From the NCBI RefSeq assembly GCF_001553625.1, contig NZ_CP014230.1, forward strand, positions 248,001 through 312,000: a stretch of DNA of 64,000 nt. Reading direction: 5' to 3'. The translations under genes were made by a program, and so were the position numbers. Below are positions 1 to 9,036 of the stretch, piece by piece; the stretch's first letter is position 1; every line of letters starts with the position of its first letter. The notes below the pieces were generated by a model. The model did not search any database. It saw nothing but the letters and a program-made list of their open reading frames with translations, and was not told where the DNA came from. The DNA comes from Desulfomicrobium orale DSM 12838. GTDB lineage: Bacteria > Desulfobacterota > Desulfovibrionia > Desulfovibrionales > Desulfomicrobiaceae.

Positions 1-172
1 TCAGCCCCAGTCCCTGGCCGATTCCGCAACCAGCGGCGGCCAGAGCCATGCCCAGAGCAGCCGCCAGCGCAATGGTGGAGGCAACTTCAGGAGTAGCTTC
101 GGCGGCAAAGGCAGTGGACGCGACAGCTACCAAGGCGACGGTGACCAGTACGGACAGAAAACCTTTACGCAT
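1..172 (-). CDS. atpE: ATP synthase F0 subunit c (partial, N-terminal part)
   Basis: The gene runs off the left edge of the window. The visible 57 residues begin with a hydrophobic leader-like segment (MRKGFLSVLVTVALVA) ending in FAAEA, followed by the glycine/alanine-rich first helix of a c subunit (ALAAALGMALAAAGCGIGQG). Subunit c forms the proton-conducting membrane ring of F1F0 ATP synthase. The extra N-terminal leader is a feature I recall for c subunits of sulfate reducers. The start is set by a good ribosome site (GAGGAGG) about 5 bases upstream. It follows atpB on the same strand, so it is the last visible gene of the F0 operon. The carboxylate-bearing second helix lies outside the window. 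Confidence 0.93.
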   Translation of the reverse strand, partial: MRKGFLSVLVTVALVAVASTAFAAEATPEVASTIALAAALGMALAAAGCGIGQGLGL

Positions 173-226
173 AAATCCTCCTCAAACGTATGATGATTAT
201 TGGTCGAAAGACCATTTCCCCCAAAA

Positions 227-931
227 TCAGTGCGCTTCTTCAAAGGCTCCCTTCAGATAGAGCATGGAGAGCATGAAAAATACCAGTGCCTGGATGACCT
301 TCAGCAGCATGAACAGAAAGTAGATGGGCACGGTGGAGACAATGGGCGCCAGCATGAAGAGCAACGCCAAGACAATATCCTCGCCCCGGATGTTTCCGAA
401 AAGTCGCAAAGAAAGAGAGAGCATGCGCGCAAAATGCCCGATGACCTCGATGGGGAAAATGAGCGGCGCAAGCCACGGCACCGGCCCCGTGAAGTGATGG
501 ACGTAACGCCACCCGTGCAGTTTGAAGCCCCAGTACTGATAGTAGACAAATATGAACACAGCCATGGACAAGGTGGTGTTGATGTTCGCCGTGGGCGCAT
601 CCGCACCGGGCACCAGCCCCTCATAGTTACTGAACAGAATATAGATGAAAAGCGTCGCCAGGACCGGAAACACCTTGCGCCCGTCCTCTCCCATGTTGGC
701 TACCACGAAATTTTCCAGCGACTCGATCAGCGTCTCGAAAAAATTCTGCAGCCCTCGCGGCACAAGTGAAAGCTTTCTGGTCGCTAACACCGCCAGAAAA
801 ACCAACACAATCATGACCACCCAGGAGTGGAGAACATGCGCCGGGATCAGGCTGTGACCATGAGCGTCCACCAGACCAATGGCTTTGACCGCCTCCTCCA
901 CGAGAAAAATCGGATGTAGATCCCCCGCCAT
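227..931 (-). CDS. atpB: ATP synthase F0 subunit a
   Basis: A 234-residue multi-spanning membrane protein, the stator half of the proton channel of F1F0 ATP synthase. The diagnostic motif SLSLRLFGN near residue 170 carries the essential arginine that faces the c ring. The C-terminal helices (VIQALVFFMLSMLYL) are also typical. A strong ribosome site (AAGGAGG) sits just upstream, and the start lies 3 bases after the atpI stop. Order on the minus strand is atpZ, atpI, atpB, atpE. The F1 genes are not in this window, so F0 and F1 may be separate operons as in Desulfovibrio. Confidence 0.96.
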   Translation of the reverse strand: MAGDLHPIFLVEEAVKAIGLVDAHGHSLIPAHVLHSWVVMIVLVFLAVLATRKLSLVPRGLQNFFETLIESLENFVVANMGEDGRKVFPVLATLFIYILFSNYEGLVPGADAPTANINTTLSMAVFIFVYYQYWGFKLHGWRYVHHFTGPVPWLAPLIFPIEVIGHFARMLSLSLRLFGNIRGEDIVLALLFMLAPIVSTVPIYFLFMLLKVIQALVFFMLSMLYLKGAFEEAH

Positions 932-934
932 GAG

Positions 935-1339
935 CTAAGCCTCCTTAGAAGTTTTTCCCAGGAATTGTGCCATCCCCCAAAGCAAAATATTGAGCACCAC
1001 GGTGGACATGCCCAGCAGCAGCATGATGGCCGACGCACCCGTGAACGCAATGAGCAGGTAGAAAGCCAGAGCGGTCAGCACAAGCCGTCCGTAAAAGCTG
1101 AACAGCTGGATAAGAACCGCGCCTTTTTGCATGGAAATCAGCTCCTGAACAATTTTGCCCAGCGCCAGAAAATTCATCGTCCCAAGCAGTACCCCAACCG
1201 CAATATCCAATCCGGTCTTTCCCATAAGCGCGCAAGGCACGGTTGCCATCAGCATGTAAATCTGGCGAAGAGCCAACCCGCGCACTTCAGGCACATGAAA
1301 GCCCCAATCGTACAGTCTGCGCTCAATCTTTCGACGCAT
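935..1339 (-). CDS. atpI: ATP synthase subunit I (AtpI family)
   Basis: A 134-residue protein with four predicted membrane segments, in the position where AtpI/UncI is found, directly upstream of subunit a. AtpI helps c-ring assembly and may aid magnesium supply. The family is weakly conserved, so the call rests on size, topology and context. An ATG 12 bases further upstream (1351) is possible, but it has its purine-rich site only one base away. The ATG at 1339 has GAGG about 12 bases upstream. The start overlaps the end of the preceding gene, suggesting translational coupling. Confidence 0.82.
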   Translation of the reverse strand: MRRKIERRLYDWGFHVPEVRGLALRQIYMLMATVPCALMGKTGLDIAVGVLLGTMNFLALGKIVQELISMQKGAVLIQLFSFYGRLVLTALAFYLLIAFTGASAIMLLLGMSTVVLNILLWGMAQFLGKTSKEA

Positions 1340-1595
1340 GTTCTTGCACATCCTCTGCCGCTGCTTCCGCTTCCTTGCGCTGAATGCGCTTCATCTCACG
1401 AAACATGTTCCGATAACCGGCGATAATGCCGAAAATCAGGAAAATCAGCATGAGCCACGGTCTGGTTCCAAAATATTTGTCCAGATAATACCCCATGACC
1501 AAGCCCACGACCACTCCGGACACCAGATGCAGGCCCATCATGTATGCAAGCCCCATGGCTTCGGAGTGTTTGTTTTTCTTCCTTGAAAAAAACAT
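1323..1595 (-). CDS. atpZ: AtpZ/AtpQ-like F0F1 accessory protein
   Basis: A 90-residue protein with two predicted membrane helices (MGLHLVSGVVVGLVMGYYLD and PWLMLIFLIFGIIAGYRNMF) and a charged C-terminus. This is the pattern of the AtpZ / ATPase gene 1 family found at the head of many F0 operons. I chose the ATG at 1595 because it opens with MFFSRKKN. A longer frame to 1652 has an implausible leader. It overlaps atpI by about 17 bases and is the first gene of the operon. It diverges from the Lon-like gene, leaving 223 bases of promoter region between them. Confidence 0.8.
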   Translation of the reverse strand: MFFSRKKNKHSEAMGLAYMMGLHLVSGVVVGLVMGYYLDKYFGTRPWLMLIFLIFGIIAGYRNMFREMKRIQRKEAEAAAEDVQEHASKD

Positions 1596-1818
1596 GGTTT
1601 CCAGCTTGCGACGGCTGCTTGGCCGCCCCTTCGTGCAATAAATCACAATCAAAGATGGGCTAGCACACCCATTCTGCCCACGTCAATGAAACTTTTACAT
1701 AAAGTATCACATTCTATCAACACGCCGCGGCATCCATGCGCCTTGCCAGTCTGTTCCGGGAACGCTATCTTCGCTTTCTTAACTCGAAACCATGCATGCC
1801 TTGCCCATATCAGCGAAC

Positions 1819-4245
1819 ATGAAAAACCGTACCGAACTCAAAGCCAGAGATTTGAAACTGCTCCCGGATTCCCGCGCCATTCTGCGCGGCAACGATCTCC
1901 GCAACGGCGAACATCCTGTCTGCCTGTTTCAGCCGCGCGCCCTCAAAGCTCTGGAGATGTGCCTGGCCATCCCGGACATGGAGTACAATATCTATGTCGC
2001 TGGCGATCCCGGCCTGGGACGCACGTTTCTGGTCGAAAATTTTCTGGCGGCCAGAGCGGGAAACGGCGAAACTCCGCCGGATCTGGTCTACCTGAACAAC
2101 TTCAGGTCACCGGACAATCCCATCCTGGTCCATCTCCCTCCGGGTCGGGGCAAAGTCCTGAAAGAAAAACTGCGGGATGTCGTGCGCAGACTCCGCCGCG
2201 ACCTTCCCCGCCATTTTGAACAGGCCAGTTACCAGCGTCTGCAAAACAAACTTTTTTCCAGACTTGCCGGCGTCCGCGAGGATCTGCTGGCCAGAATGGA
2301 AGATGCGGCCCAGAAAAAAGGTTTCAGCCTGAACATCGACGACTCCGGCGCGGTGTCCCTGACTCCCCTGGTGGACGGCAAAGTGCTGACCATGGAAGAA
2401 TTCGAACGGCTGGACGCTCCGCTCAAAAAATCGCTCAAGGACCAGAGCGGCACGGTGCTGAACACCATCGCCGATCTGTCGCGGCTGGTGAATAAAAGCG
2501 AGCAGGAATTTCAGGCCCAGGAGCTGAAGCTGGCTCAGGACCACGGCGCGAGTCTGGTGGACCGCGTTCTGGCCCCGCTGCGCAAGAAGTTTGCGGACAT
2601 CAAACCGCTCAAAGCCTATTTCCAGGATTTCCGGGAGGATGTGCTCGACAACCTCTCCCACTATCAGGGCCGGCAGGAACGCGACCCCAGAACATCCCCC
2701 GAGCAGGCCGAGCAGATTTCCGATTCCTTTTTCCAGCGCTATGAGGCCAATCTCTTCGTGGACAACTCCGGAACCAACGGCGCGCCGGTCATCCGCGAGA
2801 TCAACCCAGGCTTTTTCAACCTGCTCGGATGTGTGGAGCGGGAAACGGAGTGGGGCACCTATTACACAGACTTCTCTCTGATCAAGGCCGGAGCCATCCA
2901 CCGGGCCAACGGCGGCTACCTCATTCTGCGAGTGGAAGATCTGCTGGCCCACCCCTTTGCGTGGGAGGGACTTCTGCGCTGCCTGCGCACCAAGCAGTCA
3001 CGACTGGACGACCCTACCGACCATTACGACATTCTGCGTACCCGGACCATCACGCCGGAGCCCGTCCCGCTGTCGCTCAAGGTCATTCTCGTTGGAGACG
3101 ACGAGACCTACGAGCTCCTGTACACCCATGACGAACGCTTCCGGAAAATCTTCAAACTCAAGGCGCATATCCAGGATTCCGTCGAGCGCACTCCGGAAAC
3201 CATCGCCGGGTACGCCCAGACCCTTTTCCGGGCCGCGCGCAAGGAAAGTCTGCGTCCCTTCGGCAAGGACGCCCTGGCCGAGCTGGTCGATTACTCCACG
3301 CGCATGGCCGAAGACCGGGAACGTCTGTCTTTGCATGTCTCCCATGTCCGGGAGATCATGATTGAAGCGAATGCCCTGGCCGGAACCCGGGAAAAACGCG
3401 CCGTGGACGCCGAAATGGTCAAGCAGGCCCTCGATGAGCGTGAGTACCGGGCCAATCTGTACCGCGAAGAATTCCTGCGGGAATATGACCGCCGCTCCAT
3501 CAAGGTGCTCACTCAAGGGGAGGCCGTAGGCGCGGCCAACGGACTGTCCGTGACCCAGATCGGCGAATACGTCATGGGGCTGCCCCACCAGATTTCCTGC
3601 ACTGTGGGAGTGGGACACGGCGGCATCATGGACCTCGAACGCGAGGCGGAACTGGGAGGCCCCATCCACACCAAGGGCATGATGATTCTGAAGAGCTACT
3701 TCGTAAACCTCTTCGCCCGCAACAAGCCGCTAGTGCTGACCGGCAGCCTGTGCTTCGAGCAGAGCTACGCCCATGTGGACGGCGATTCCGCTTCCGGCGC
3801 GGAACTGGCGGCCCTGCTTTCGGCCCTGTCCGGCGTGCCCATCCGGCTGGATCTGGCCTTCACCGGCGCCGTATCCCAGTCGGGGGCGATCATGGCCGTG
3901 GGCGGAGTAACCCATAAAGTGGAAGGTTTTTTCGAGGTCTGCCGCCGCAGGGGTCTGACCGGAAAGCAGGGTGTGCTGCTGCCGGCCGACAACATGGTGC
4001 ACCTAGTGCTGCGCGATGACGTCGTTCAGGCCATCAAGGACGGTCAATTTCATATCCATCCGGTGCAATCCATCGAAGAGGCCATGGAAATTCTGACCGG
4101 CGTACGTGCCGGAACACGCCTGAAAAACGGCCAGTTCTCCCCCCGCTCCATCTATGCGGCGGTGGATGAACGCCTGACCGAACTGGCCGTACTGGCCGAA
4201 AAGAAATTCTCTCTGCCGAGAAAACGGAAGACGACTCTTGAGTAG
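1819..4245 (+). CDS. Lon-like AAA+ protease (LonB/COG1067 family)
   Basis: About 808 residues. The N-terminal half carries a divergent P-loop (GDPGLGRTF) and a long helical insertion of the AAA_32 type, where the ATPase core is interrupted by coiled coil. The C-terminal part is a Lon-type peptidase. The catalytic serine is Ser657 in GDSASG and the lysine is Lys700 in GGVTHKVEG. Their 43-residue spacing matches the Ser-Lys dyad of classical Lon. It is a cytoplasmic ATP-dependent protease; substrates cannot be inferred. The start is uncertain: ATG at 1819 gives MKNRTELKA, typical for the family, while an ATG at 1792 adds nine residues. Neither has a strong ribosome site. Note the R in place of K in the P-loop (GLGRT), which I believe is common in this subfamily. 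Confidence 0.88.
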   Translation: MKNRTELKARDLKLLPDSRAILRGNDLRNGEHPVCLFQPRALKALEMCLAIPDMEYNIYVAGDPGLGRTFLVENFLAARAGNGETPPDLVYLNNFRSPDNPILVHLPPGRGKVLKEKLRDVVRRLRRDLPRHFEQASYQRLQNKLFSRLAGVREDLLARMEDAAQKKGFSLNIDDSGAVSLTPLVDGKVLTMEEFERLDAPLKKSLKDQSGTVLNTIADLSRLVNKSEQEFQAQELKLAQDHGASLVDRVLAPLRKKFADIKPLKAYFQDFREDVLDNLSHYQGRQERDPRTSPEQAEQISDSFFQRYEANLFVDNSGTNGAPVIREINPGFFNLLGCVERETEWGTYYTDFSLIKAGAIHRANGGYLILRVEDLLAHPFAWEGLLRCLRTKQSRLDDPTDHYDILRTRTITPEPVPLSLKVILVGDDETYELLYTHDERFRKIFKLKAHIQDSVERTPETIAGYAQTLFRAARKESLRPFGKDALAELVDYSTRMAEDRERLSLHVSHVREIMIEANALAGTREKRAVDAEMVKQALDEREYRANLYREEFLREYDRRSIKVLTQGEAVGAANGLSVTQIGEYVMGLPHQISCTVGVGHGGIMDLEREAELGGPIHTKGMMILKSYFVNLFARNKPLVLTGSLCFEQSYAHVDGDSASGAELAALLSALSGVPIRLDLAFTGAVSQSGAIMAVGGVTHKVEGFFEVCRRRGLTGKQGVLLPADNMVHLVLRDDVVQAIKDGQFHIHPVQSIEEAMEILTGVRAGTRLKNGQFSPRSIYAAVDERLTELAVLAEKKFSLPRKRKTTLE

Positions 4246-4326
4246 GGAGCAGTCAAGAATGACTTTCGAAAAGAACTGTCCAACATTGTCAATTTCCAAT
4301 ACACTAGCACAGCAAGGGAGGAAGTC

Positions 4327-5064
4327 ATGCAGAAAAGATTGATTCAGGAATACACAGAATTTAAAGAAAAATGCGTACTGCCCGCAGAACTTCAAGATCG
4401 TTTATCTCCTCCTCTTTTAATAAAAGTACCAGAAAAATGGGAGAGGAGTGATAAAAGAGTCCTAGTTATTGGACAGGAAACTTTAGGATGGAGTTTCCAA
4501 AGTGGAGAATATTATTCATGGCCATTTGAGAGAATATGGTCATTTAAAGACTTCCTCAAAGTTAATGATTCTGTTCAGGCCATGATACATGCTTATCAAG
4601 AATTTGAATTCGCTAAACAACAGCCCGAGAATTACAGAAGCCCATTCTGGAGAGCTTATAGAGAAATAAGAAAAGCAAACAAAGACACTATAGACGGAAT
4701 AGATACAACTGTATTATGGAGTAATCTATTCAGAATGTCTCTTGATTGCGGAAGTGTTATTAAAAATGGGAAGAAAGAAGAAATAGACATGATCAGATCC
4801 GTTTCTTCTGGATTGCTATTAGAAGAGATAAAAATACTCAAACCAACATCTGTCATCTTCTTCACAGGACCACATTATAATGAAACATTATATAAAGAAT
4901 TTGGCGGAATTGTCCTGGAAAAATTCATGGATTACGAAACAAATCATACAGCATACCTTAACCATCCTGTATTACCAAAAAAGTCAATAAGGACTTATCA
5001 CCCAGGATATTTGAATCGCGGACATTGGGATATATTGGATAAAATTATTGAGGCAATTATATAA
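4327..5064 (+). CDS. uracil-DNA glycosylase-superfamily-like protein, AT-rich
   Basis: A 245-residue protein preceded by a good ribosome site (GGGAGG). I see motifs in the order of the uracil-DNA glycosylase fold: VLVIGQETLGW near residue 50 (compare the GQ motif that binds the base), the central strand KPTSVIFFTGP near 180, and TYHPGYLNRG near 220 (compare the HPS loop). It is not a standard family 1 UDG because the catalytic GQDPYH sequence is absent. It could be a structural relative with another nucleic-acid role. Its base composition is clearly more AT-rich than both neighbours, which suggests recent transfer. It ends in its own hairpin terminator and stands alone between housekeeping genes. 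Confidence 0.55.
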   Translation: MQKRLIQEYTEFKEKCVLPAELQDRLSPPLLIKVPEKWERSDKRVLVIGQETLGWSFQSGEYYSWPFERIWSFKDFLKVNDSVQAMIHAYQEFEFAKQQPENYRSPFWRAYREIRKANKDTIDGIDTTVLWSNLFRMSLDCGSVIKNGKKEEIDMIRSVSSGLLLEEIKILKPTSVIFFTGPHYNETLYKEFGGIVLEKFMDYETNHTAYLNHPVLPKKSIRTYHPGYLNRGHWDILDKIIEAII

Positions 5065-5084
5065 ATCTTGCCTCAATAATTTTC
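5045..5084 (+). terminator. Rho-independent terminator overlapping the end of the UDG-like gene
   Basis: Perfect 13-base arms ATTATTGAGGCAA (5045-5057) and TTGCCTCAATAAT (5068-5080) are followed by TTTT. The 5' arm covers the last codons of the gene, so gene and terminator travel as one unit. An A/T-flanked stem could also work on the other strand. Confidence 0.85.
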
Positions 5085-5545
5085 CCAAATCGAGACATAC
5101 ATAGTATGCATCGCAGCCAGGACTAACGTCGCATTATTGACGTATCTTATGCTAATAACGAGCCATTGATTCAAATTACGGCAAAGAGAAACATACGGCC
5201 GAGATGCGACCGGCATAGGAGCACACCAGAACCAGAGTTCTCATTTGTAGACAAACGACATTTGCAAACTCCTCCGCAAAACCACCCTGCACATTTTTTA
5301 CCAGGTTGCCTTCCGGAGGAAGCTCCACCATCTCTGCACAGGTCGCAGCCCGATCCGGACGCCTGATAAAGCATCACAATGCGGAAAGATCGTAAAAATA
5401 TATGGCGGCAGAGTTCCCGTGCAGATATTCCTTGATGGAAAACAGCCGGGATGAAAAAGGCCGTGTAATTCAACGAAGCGGCCAAACGGGCGAATCAAAC
5501 AAAGGACCCTGTCCGATCAGGTCCGAACCACCACATGGGGCAATC
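5085..5545. other. intergenic region without recognised gene
   Basis: About 460 bases between the AT-rich gene and ettA. Short open frames occur on both strands but none has a ribosome site or recognisable product. The frame that reaches ettA from the left (from 5402) is just an upstream extension of that gene. The ettA promoter should lie here, but I cannot place it. Confidence 0.5.
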
Positions 5546-7228
5546 ATGAGCGACGAAGCCAACAAGATCATCTATTCCATGATCAAGGTCTCCCGGTTCT
5601 ACGACAAGAAGCCGGTCATCAAGGATATTTCCCTGTCCTTCTTCTACGGGGCCAAGATCGGCGTGCTGGGCTTAAACGGTTCCGGCAAGAGTTCTCTCCT
5701 GCGGATCATGGCCGGCGTGGACAAGGAATACAACGGCAACATCTCCATTTCTCCGGGGTACAGCGTGGGCTATCTGGAGCAGGAACCCGTGCTCGACCCC
5801 GACCGGACCGTGCGCGAGACCGTGCAGGAAGCCGTGCGGGAGACCGTCGACCTGCTGCATGAATTCGAGGACATAAACGCCAGATTCGCCGAGCCCATGA
5901 GCGATGACGAAATGGACGCGCTCATCGCCCGCCAGGCCGAAGTGCAGGAAAAGCTTGACGCTCTGGACGCCTGGGATCTGGACTCCCGCCTGGACATGGC
6001 CATGGAAGCCCTGCGCTGCCCGGAGCCCGAAACGCCCATCAGCGTTCTGTCCGGAGGAGAAAAGCGGCGGGTGGCGCTGTGCCGCCTGCTGCTGCAAAAG
6101 CCGGACATCCTGCTGCTGGACGAACCCACCAACCATCTGGACGCCGAAACCATCGCCTGGCTGGAGCACCATCTGCAGCAATACCAGGGCACCATCATCG
6201 CCGTGACCCATGACCGCTATTTCCTGGATAACGTGGCGGGCTGGATTCTGGAACTGGATCGCGGCGTGGGCATTCCGTGGAAGGGCAACTACTCTTCGTG
6301 GCTGGTCCAGAAGCAGAACCGCCTGGCCCAGGAGGAAAAGGAAGAAAGCGCCCGGCAGCGGACCCTCAAGCACGAACTGGAATGGATCAACATGTCGCCC
6401 AAGGGCCGTCACGCCAAGGCCAAGGCCAGGATTTCCGCCTACGAGAACATGCTAAATCAGGAAACCAAAGAGAAAATCAGGACCCTGGAGCTGTTCATTC
6501 CCTCCGGACCGCGCCTGGGCGACGTGGTCATCGAAGCCGAACATGTGAAAAAGGCGTACGGCGACAAGCTGCTCATGGAGGACATGACCTTTGCCCTGCC
6601 TCCGGGCGGCATCGTGGGCGTCATCGGCCCCAACGGTGCGGGCAAGACCACGCTCTTTCGCATGATCACCGGCCAGGAGACACCCGACTCCGGCTCCATC
6701 CGTCTGGGACAGACCGTGAAGCTGGCCCATGTGGATCAGGAGCGCGACGCGCTGGATCCCAAAAAGACCGTATGGGAAATGGTTTCCGGCGGTTACGACA
6801 TGATTTCCCTGGGCGGACGGGAAATCAATTCCCGGGCCTATGTGAGCAAATTCAACTTCGCCGGGCCGGATCAGCAGAAAACCGTGGGCATGCTTTCCGG
6901 CGGCGAACGCAACCGCCTGCATCTGGCGCTCATGCTCAAGCGTGAGGCCAATGTGCTCCTGCTGGACGAACCCACCAACGATCTGGATGTGAACACCATG
7001 CGCGCCCTGGAGGATGCTCTGGAAAACTTCGCCGGATGCGCGGTGGTCATCTCCCACGACCGCTGGTTCCTGGACCGCATCGCCACGCATATCCTGGCCT
7101 TCGAGGGCGACAGCCAGACCGTCTGGTTCGAGGGCAACTATTCGGAATACGAAAAGGATTTCAAACGGCGCACGGGCCAGACCCTGGCCGTGCCCAGACG
7201 CATCCGGTACCGCCAGCTGGTCAGATGA
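5546..7228 (+). CDS. ettA: ABC-F translational throttle protein EttA
   Basis: A 560-residue soluble protein with two ABC ATPase domains and no membrane segments. It has two Walker A motifs (GLNGSGKSS and GPNGAGKTT), two signatures (LSGGEKRRV and LSGGERNRL) and two Walker B motifs (LLLLDEPTNHLD and LLLLDEPTNDLD). The arm and linker between the domains contain the EttA-like stretch KGRHAKAKARISAYE. EttA binds the ribosomal E site and gates entry into elongation according to ATP/ADP. I start at ATG 5546 (MSDEANKIIYSM), which gives the family length. An upstream extension to 5402 has no family resemblance. Confidence 0.95.
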   Translation: MSDEANKIIYSMIKVSRFYDKKPVIKDISLSFFYGAKIGVLGLNGSGKSSLLRIMAGVDKEYNGNISISPGYSVGYLEQEPVLDPDRTVRETVQEAVRETVDLLHEFEDINARFAEPMSDDEMDALIARQAEVQEKLDALDAWDLDSRLDMAMEALRCPEPETPISVLSGGEKRRVALCRLLLQKPDILLLDEPTNHLDAETIAWLEHHLQQYQGTIIAVTHDRYFLDNVAGWILELDRGVGIPWKGNYSSWLVQKQNRLAQEEKEESARQRTLKHELEWINMSPKGRHAKAKARISAYENMLNQETKEKIRTLELFIPSGPRLGDVVIEAEHVKKAYGDKLLMEDMTFALPPGGIVGVIGPNGAGKTTLFRMITGQETPDSGSIRLGQTVKLAHVDQERDALDPKKTVWEMVSGGYDMISLGGREINSRAYVSKFNFAGPDQQKTVGMLSGGERNRLHLALMLKREANVLLLDEPTNDLDVNTMRALEDALENFAGCAVVISHDRWFLDRIATHILAFEGDSQTVWFEGNYSEYEKDFKRRTGQTLAVPRRIRYRQLVR

Positions 7229-7363
7229 TTCCGGCGGCGGACATGCCGCGCGGATGCGGCGCTTCGCGGAAAAACAGCCGTCCGGTCCGCTTTTCAAAAA
7301 GCCCGGCCGGTGCTAATCGACATCAACTCAATTTCATACATTCCGCTGACTGAGGAGAAAGGA

Positions 7364-7813
7364 ATGAACACGAAAAACCTGACCTGCAAGGCGCTGCTTC
7401 CCGGATATGGAACCATTGTGGCCGGAAGCGTTCTGGAAAACCTCATTTTCCGCACCAACTGGTTTCTGCCGGGATCTCTGGTGGGACTGCTGTGGAGTCT
7501 GGCGGGGCTGGTCTGGCTCGTGCTGGCCATGCGGGAGCTGAAAAAAGGGGAAGGCTACATGCTGGTGCAAAGCGGCCCCTTCGCCCGGACCCGCAATCCG
7601 GTCATTGCCGCCAATCTGCTGGCCGTCATGCCCGGCCTGTGTCTCATTCTGAACACCAACATCGGAATTCTGGGCATTTTCGTGGCCCTGGCCCTCTTCT
7701 ACACTCACGTGCACGAGGAAGAAGTGGAACTGGAAGAGCGTTTCGGCGCCAGCTACGCGGCATACCGGGAGCGGGTCTGCTGTCTGCTCCCCTGTCCGCT
7801 GGGCAATGAATAA
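7364..7813 (+). CDS. isoprenylcysteine carboxyl methyltransferase / phospholipid methyltransferase family protein
   Basis: A 149-residue membrane protein with three to four predicted helices. Its C-terminal half contains GPFARTRNPVIAANLL and EEVELEERFGASYAAYRERV. These are the paired motifs of the PEMT/ICMT fold, where S-adenosylmethionine is bound between RxPxY-like and E-E-x-x-L segments. The substrate is unknown in bacteria of this type; a lipid or membrane-bound small molecule is likely. The start at 7364 has a clear ribosome site (GAGGAGAAAGG). A longer frame from 7310 is less likely. It follows ettA by 135 bases and ends at a strong terminator. Confidence 0.75.
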   Translation: MNTKNLTCKALLPGYGTIVAGSVLENLIFRTNWFLPGSLVGLLWSLAGLVWLVLAMRELKKGEGYMLVQSGPFARTRNPVIAANLLAVMPGLCLILNTNIGILGIFVALALFYTHVHEEEVELEERFGASYAAYRERVCCLLPCPLGNE

Positions 7814-7860
7814 TCCGAAATCATGAGGGATTTTCCCGCCCACAGCGGAGGAAATTTCGG

Positions 7861-7884
7861 GGCGGCCTCAGAGGCCGCCTTTTT
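7861..7884 (+). terminator. Rho-independent terminator
   Basis: The hairpin GGCGGCCTC-A-GAGGCCGCC (7861-7879) has a perfect nine-base GC-rich stem and is followed directly by TTTTTC. It lies 47 bases after the membrane methyltransferase stop. Confidence 0.9.
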
Positions 7885-7944
7885 CATGACGCGGCGCCGG
7901 ATCGAAATACCGCAGTATTGCGGGAACGGCCGCCGCAACCCCTC

Positions 7945-9036
7945 CTACCCAAAAGCCAGCCCCATCAAATGGCGGTACAGCCCGCCCAGATCGGCCGGAG
8001 TGCGGCCGAGCACGGCCCGCCAGACCTCATCCGACTCCATGCACAGATAGATTTCCCGGTCCAGGCCGCCCCGGCGCAGGGCATCGGCGAGAAAACGGAA
8101 CTGCTCCACACGCAGAGGCCGCAGCAGCCTCTGCTTGCCATCCAGACCGGTGATGAATTCGCTGTGGATGTACCGGGAGTCGGGGAAGTTTTCGGCGATG
8201 GCCCGCCTGAGGTCGGGCATGTGCCGGAAGGAGCCCATGCTCAGATAGGCGATGTGTTCCGGGCGCAGATGGTCGAAGATCATTTCCACGGTCCGGCCGT
8301 AGCCCTCGCGCCAGCCCGGAAAATGAATAATGGGGTCAAAATGCAGGCAGACCCTGAATCCGGCCTGGGCGCAGGTCCGGGCGGCGGCCAGACGCTCCTC
8401 GAGGCTCGCGCACGCGCCCTGCTCTTCCCGCTCCACGATTTCCGGTGCGTTCATGGACCAGGCGGGCAGCACTCTGGACGGGTCGGGCACGGCATCCATC
8501 CAGGACAGGTCCGCCACCTTGGATTTGAGCTCCAGACACACCTGCGGATAGGCGCTCAAAAATCCGGCCAGGTCCCGGCTGTAGCCCGTCAGGGCTTCCA
8601 GCACCAGGGAGTCGGTAAATTCCCCCGTGCCCACCCGGTAGCGGCGGCCGGGCTCGGATGTGAAGGCCCGGTCCAGTTCCGTCCACAGATCGTCCTGATT
8701 GGCCCAGACCTTGAGCACCCGGTCCTGAAAATAGGCCTGGAGAATACAGTAAGAACAGCGCAGGGGACAGTTCTCCCCGATGTGGATGATCTGGTATCCG
8801 CAGCAGCGGTAATGGCTGGTGCCGGGACAGAAGCGCAGGAACCGGCCCCTGTAATGCTTGAGATAGAGGATGTCCCCGCGCTCCAGGCCCGAAGCCAGGG
8901 ACCGGCCTTCGGGCAGTATCTCCCAGGGCAGGTGCGGCAGCCTTTCCCGGACGCGCAGGGCCAGCGGCGAAGAGGCGACCGTCTGGTCCGCCACCACCCT
9001 GCCGATGCCGCGCAGATATCCGGGCAGACCGGTCAT
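7945..9036 (-). CDS. spore-photoproduct-lyase-like radical SAM protein
   Basis: A 363-residue protein with the radical-SAM cluster motif C90-x3-C94-x2-C97 (ENCPLRCSYC), as in spore photoproduct lyase (SPL). A TIM-barrel-like body follows with HFDPIIHFPGWREGY and SMGSFRHMPDLRR. Further cysteines at 70, 78 and 79 lie just before the cluster. SPL proper repairs a thymine dimer in spores by a SAM radical. Homologues in non-sporulating deltaproteobacteria have unproved substrates, so DNA repair is only a guess. The ATG overlaps the stop of the upstream ParB-like gene by four bases (ATGA), so the two are translationally coupled. Confidence 0.8.
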   Translation of the reverse strand: MTGLPGYLRGIGRVVADQTVASSPLALRVRERLPHLPWEILPEGRSLASGLERGDILYLKHYRGRFLRFCPGTSHYRCCGYQIIHIGENCPLRCSYCILQAYFQDRVLKVWANQDDLWTELDRAFTSEPGRRYRVGTGEFTDSLVLEALTGYSRDLAGFLSAYPQVCLELKSKVADLSWMDAVPDPSRVLPAWSMNAPEIVEREEQGACASLEERLAAARTCAQAGFRVCLHFDPIIHFPGWREGYGRTVEMIFDHLRPEHIAYLSMGSFRHMPDLRRAIAENFPDSRYIHSEFITGLDGKQRLLRPLRVEQFRFLADALRRGGLDREIYLCMESDEVWRAVLGRTPADLGGLYRHLMGLAFG

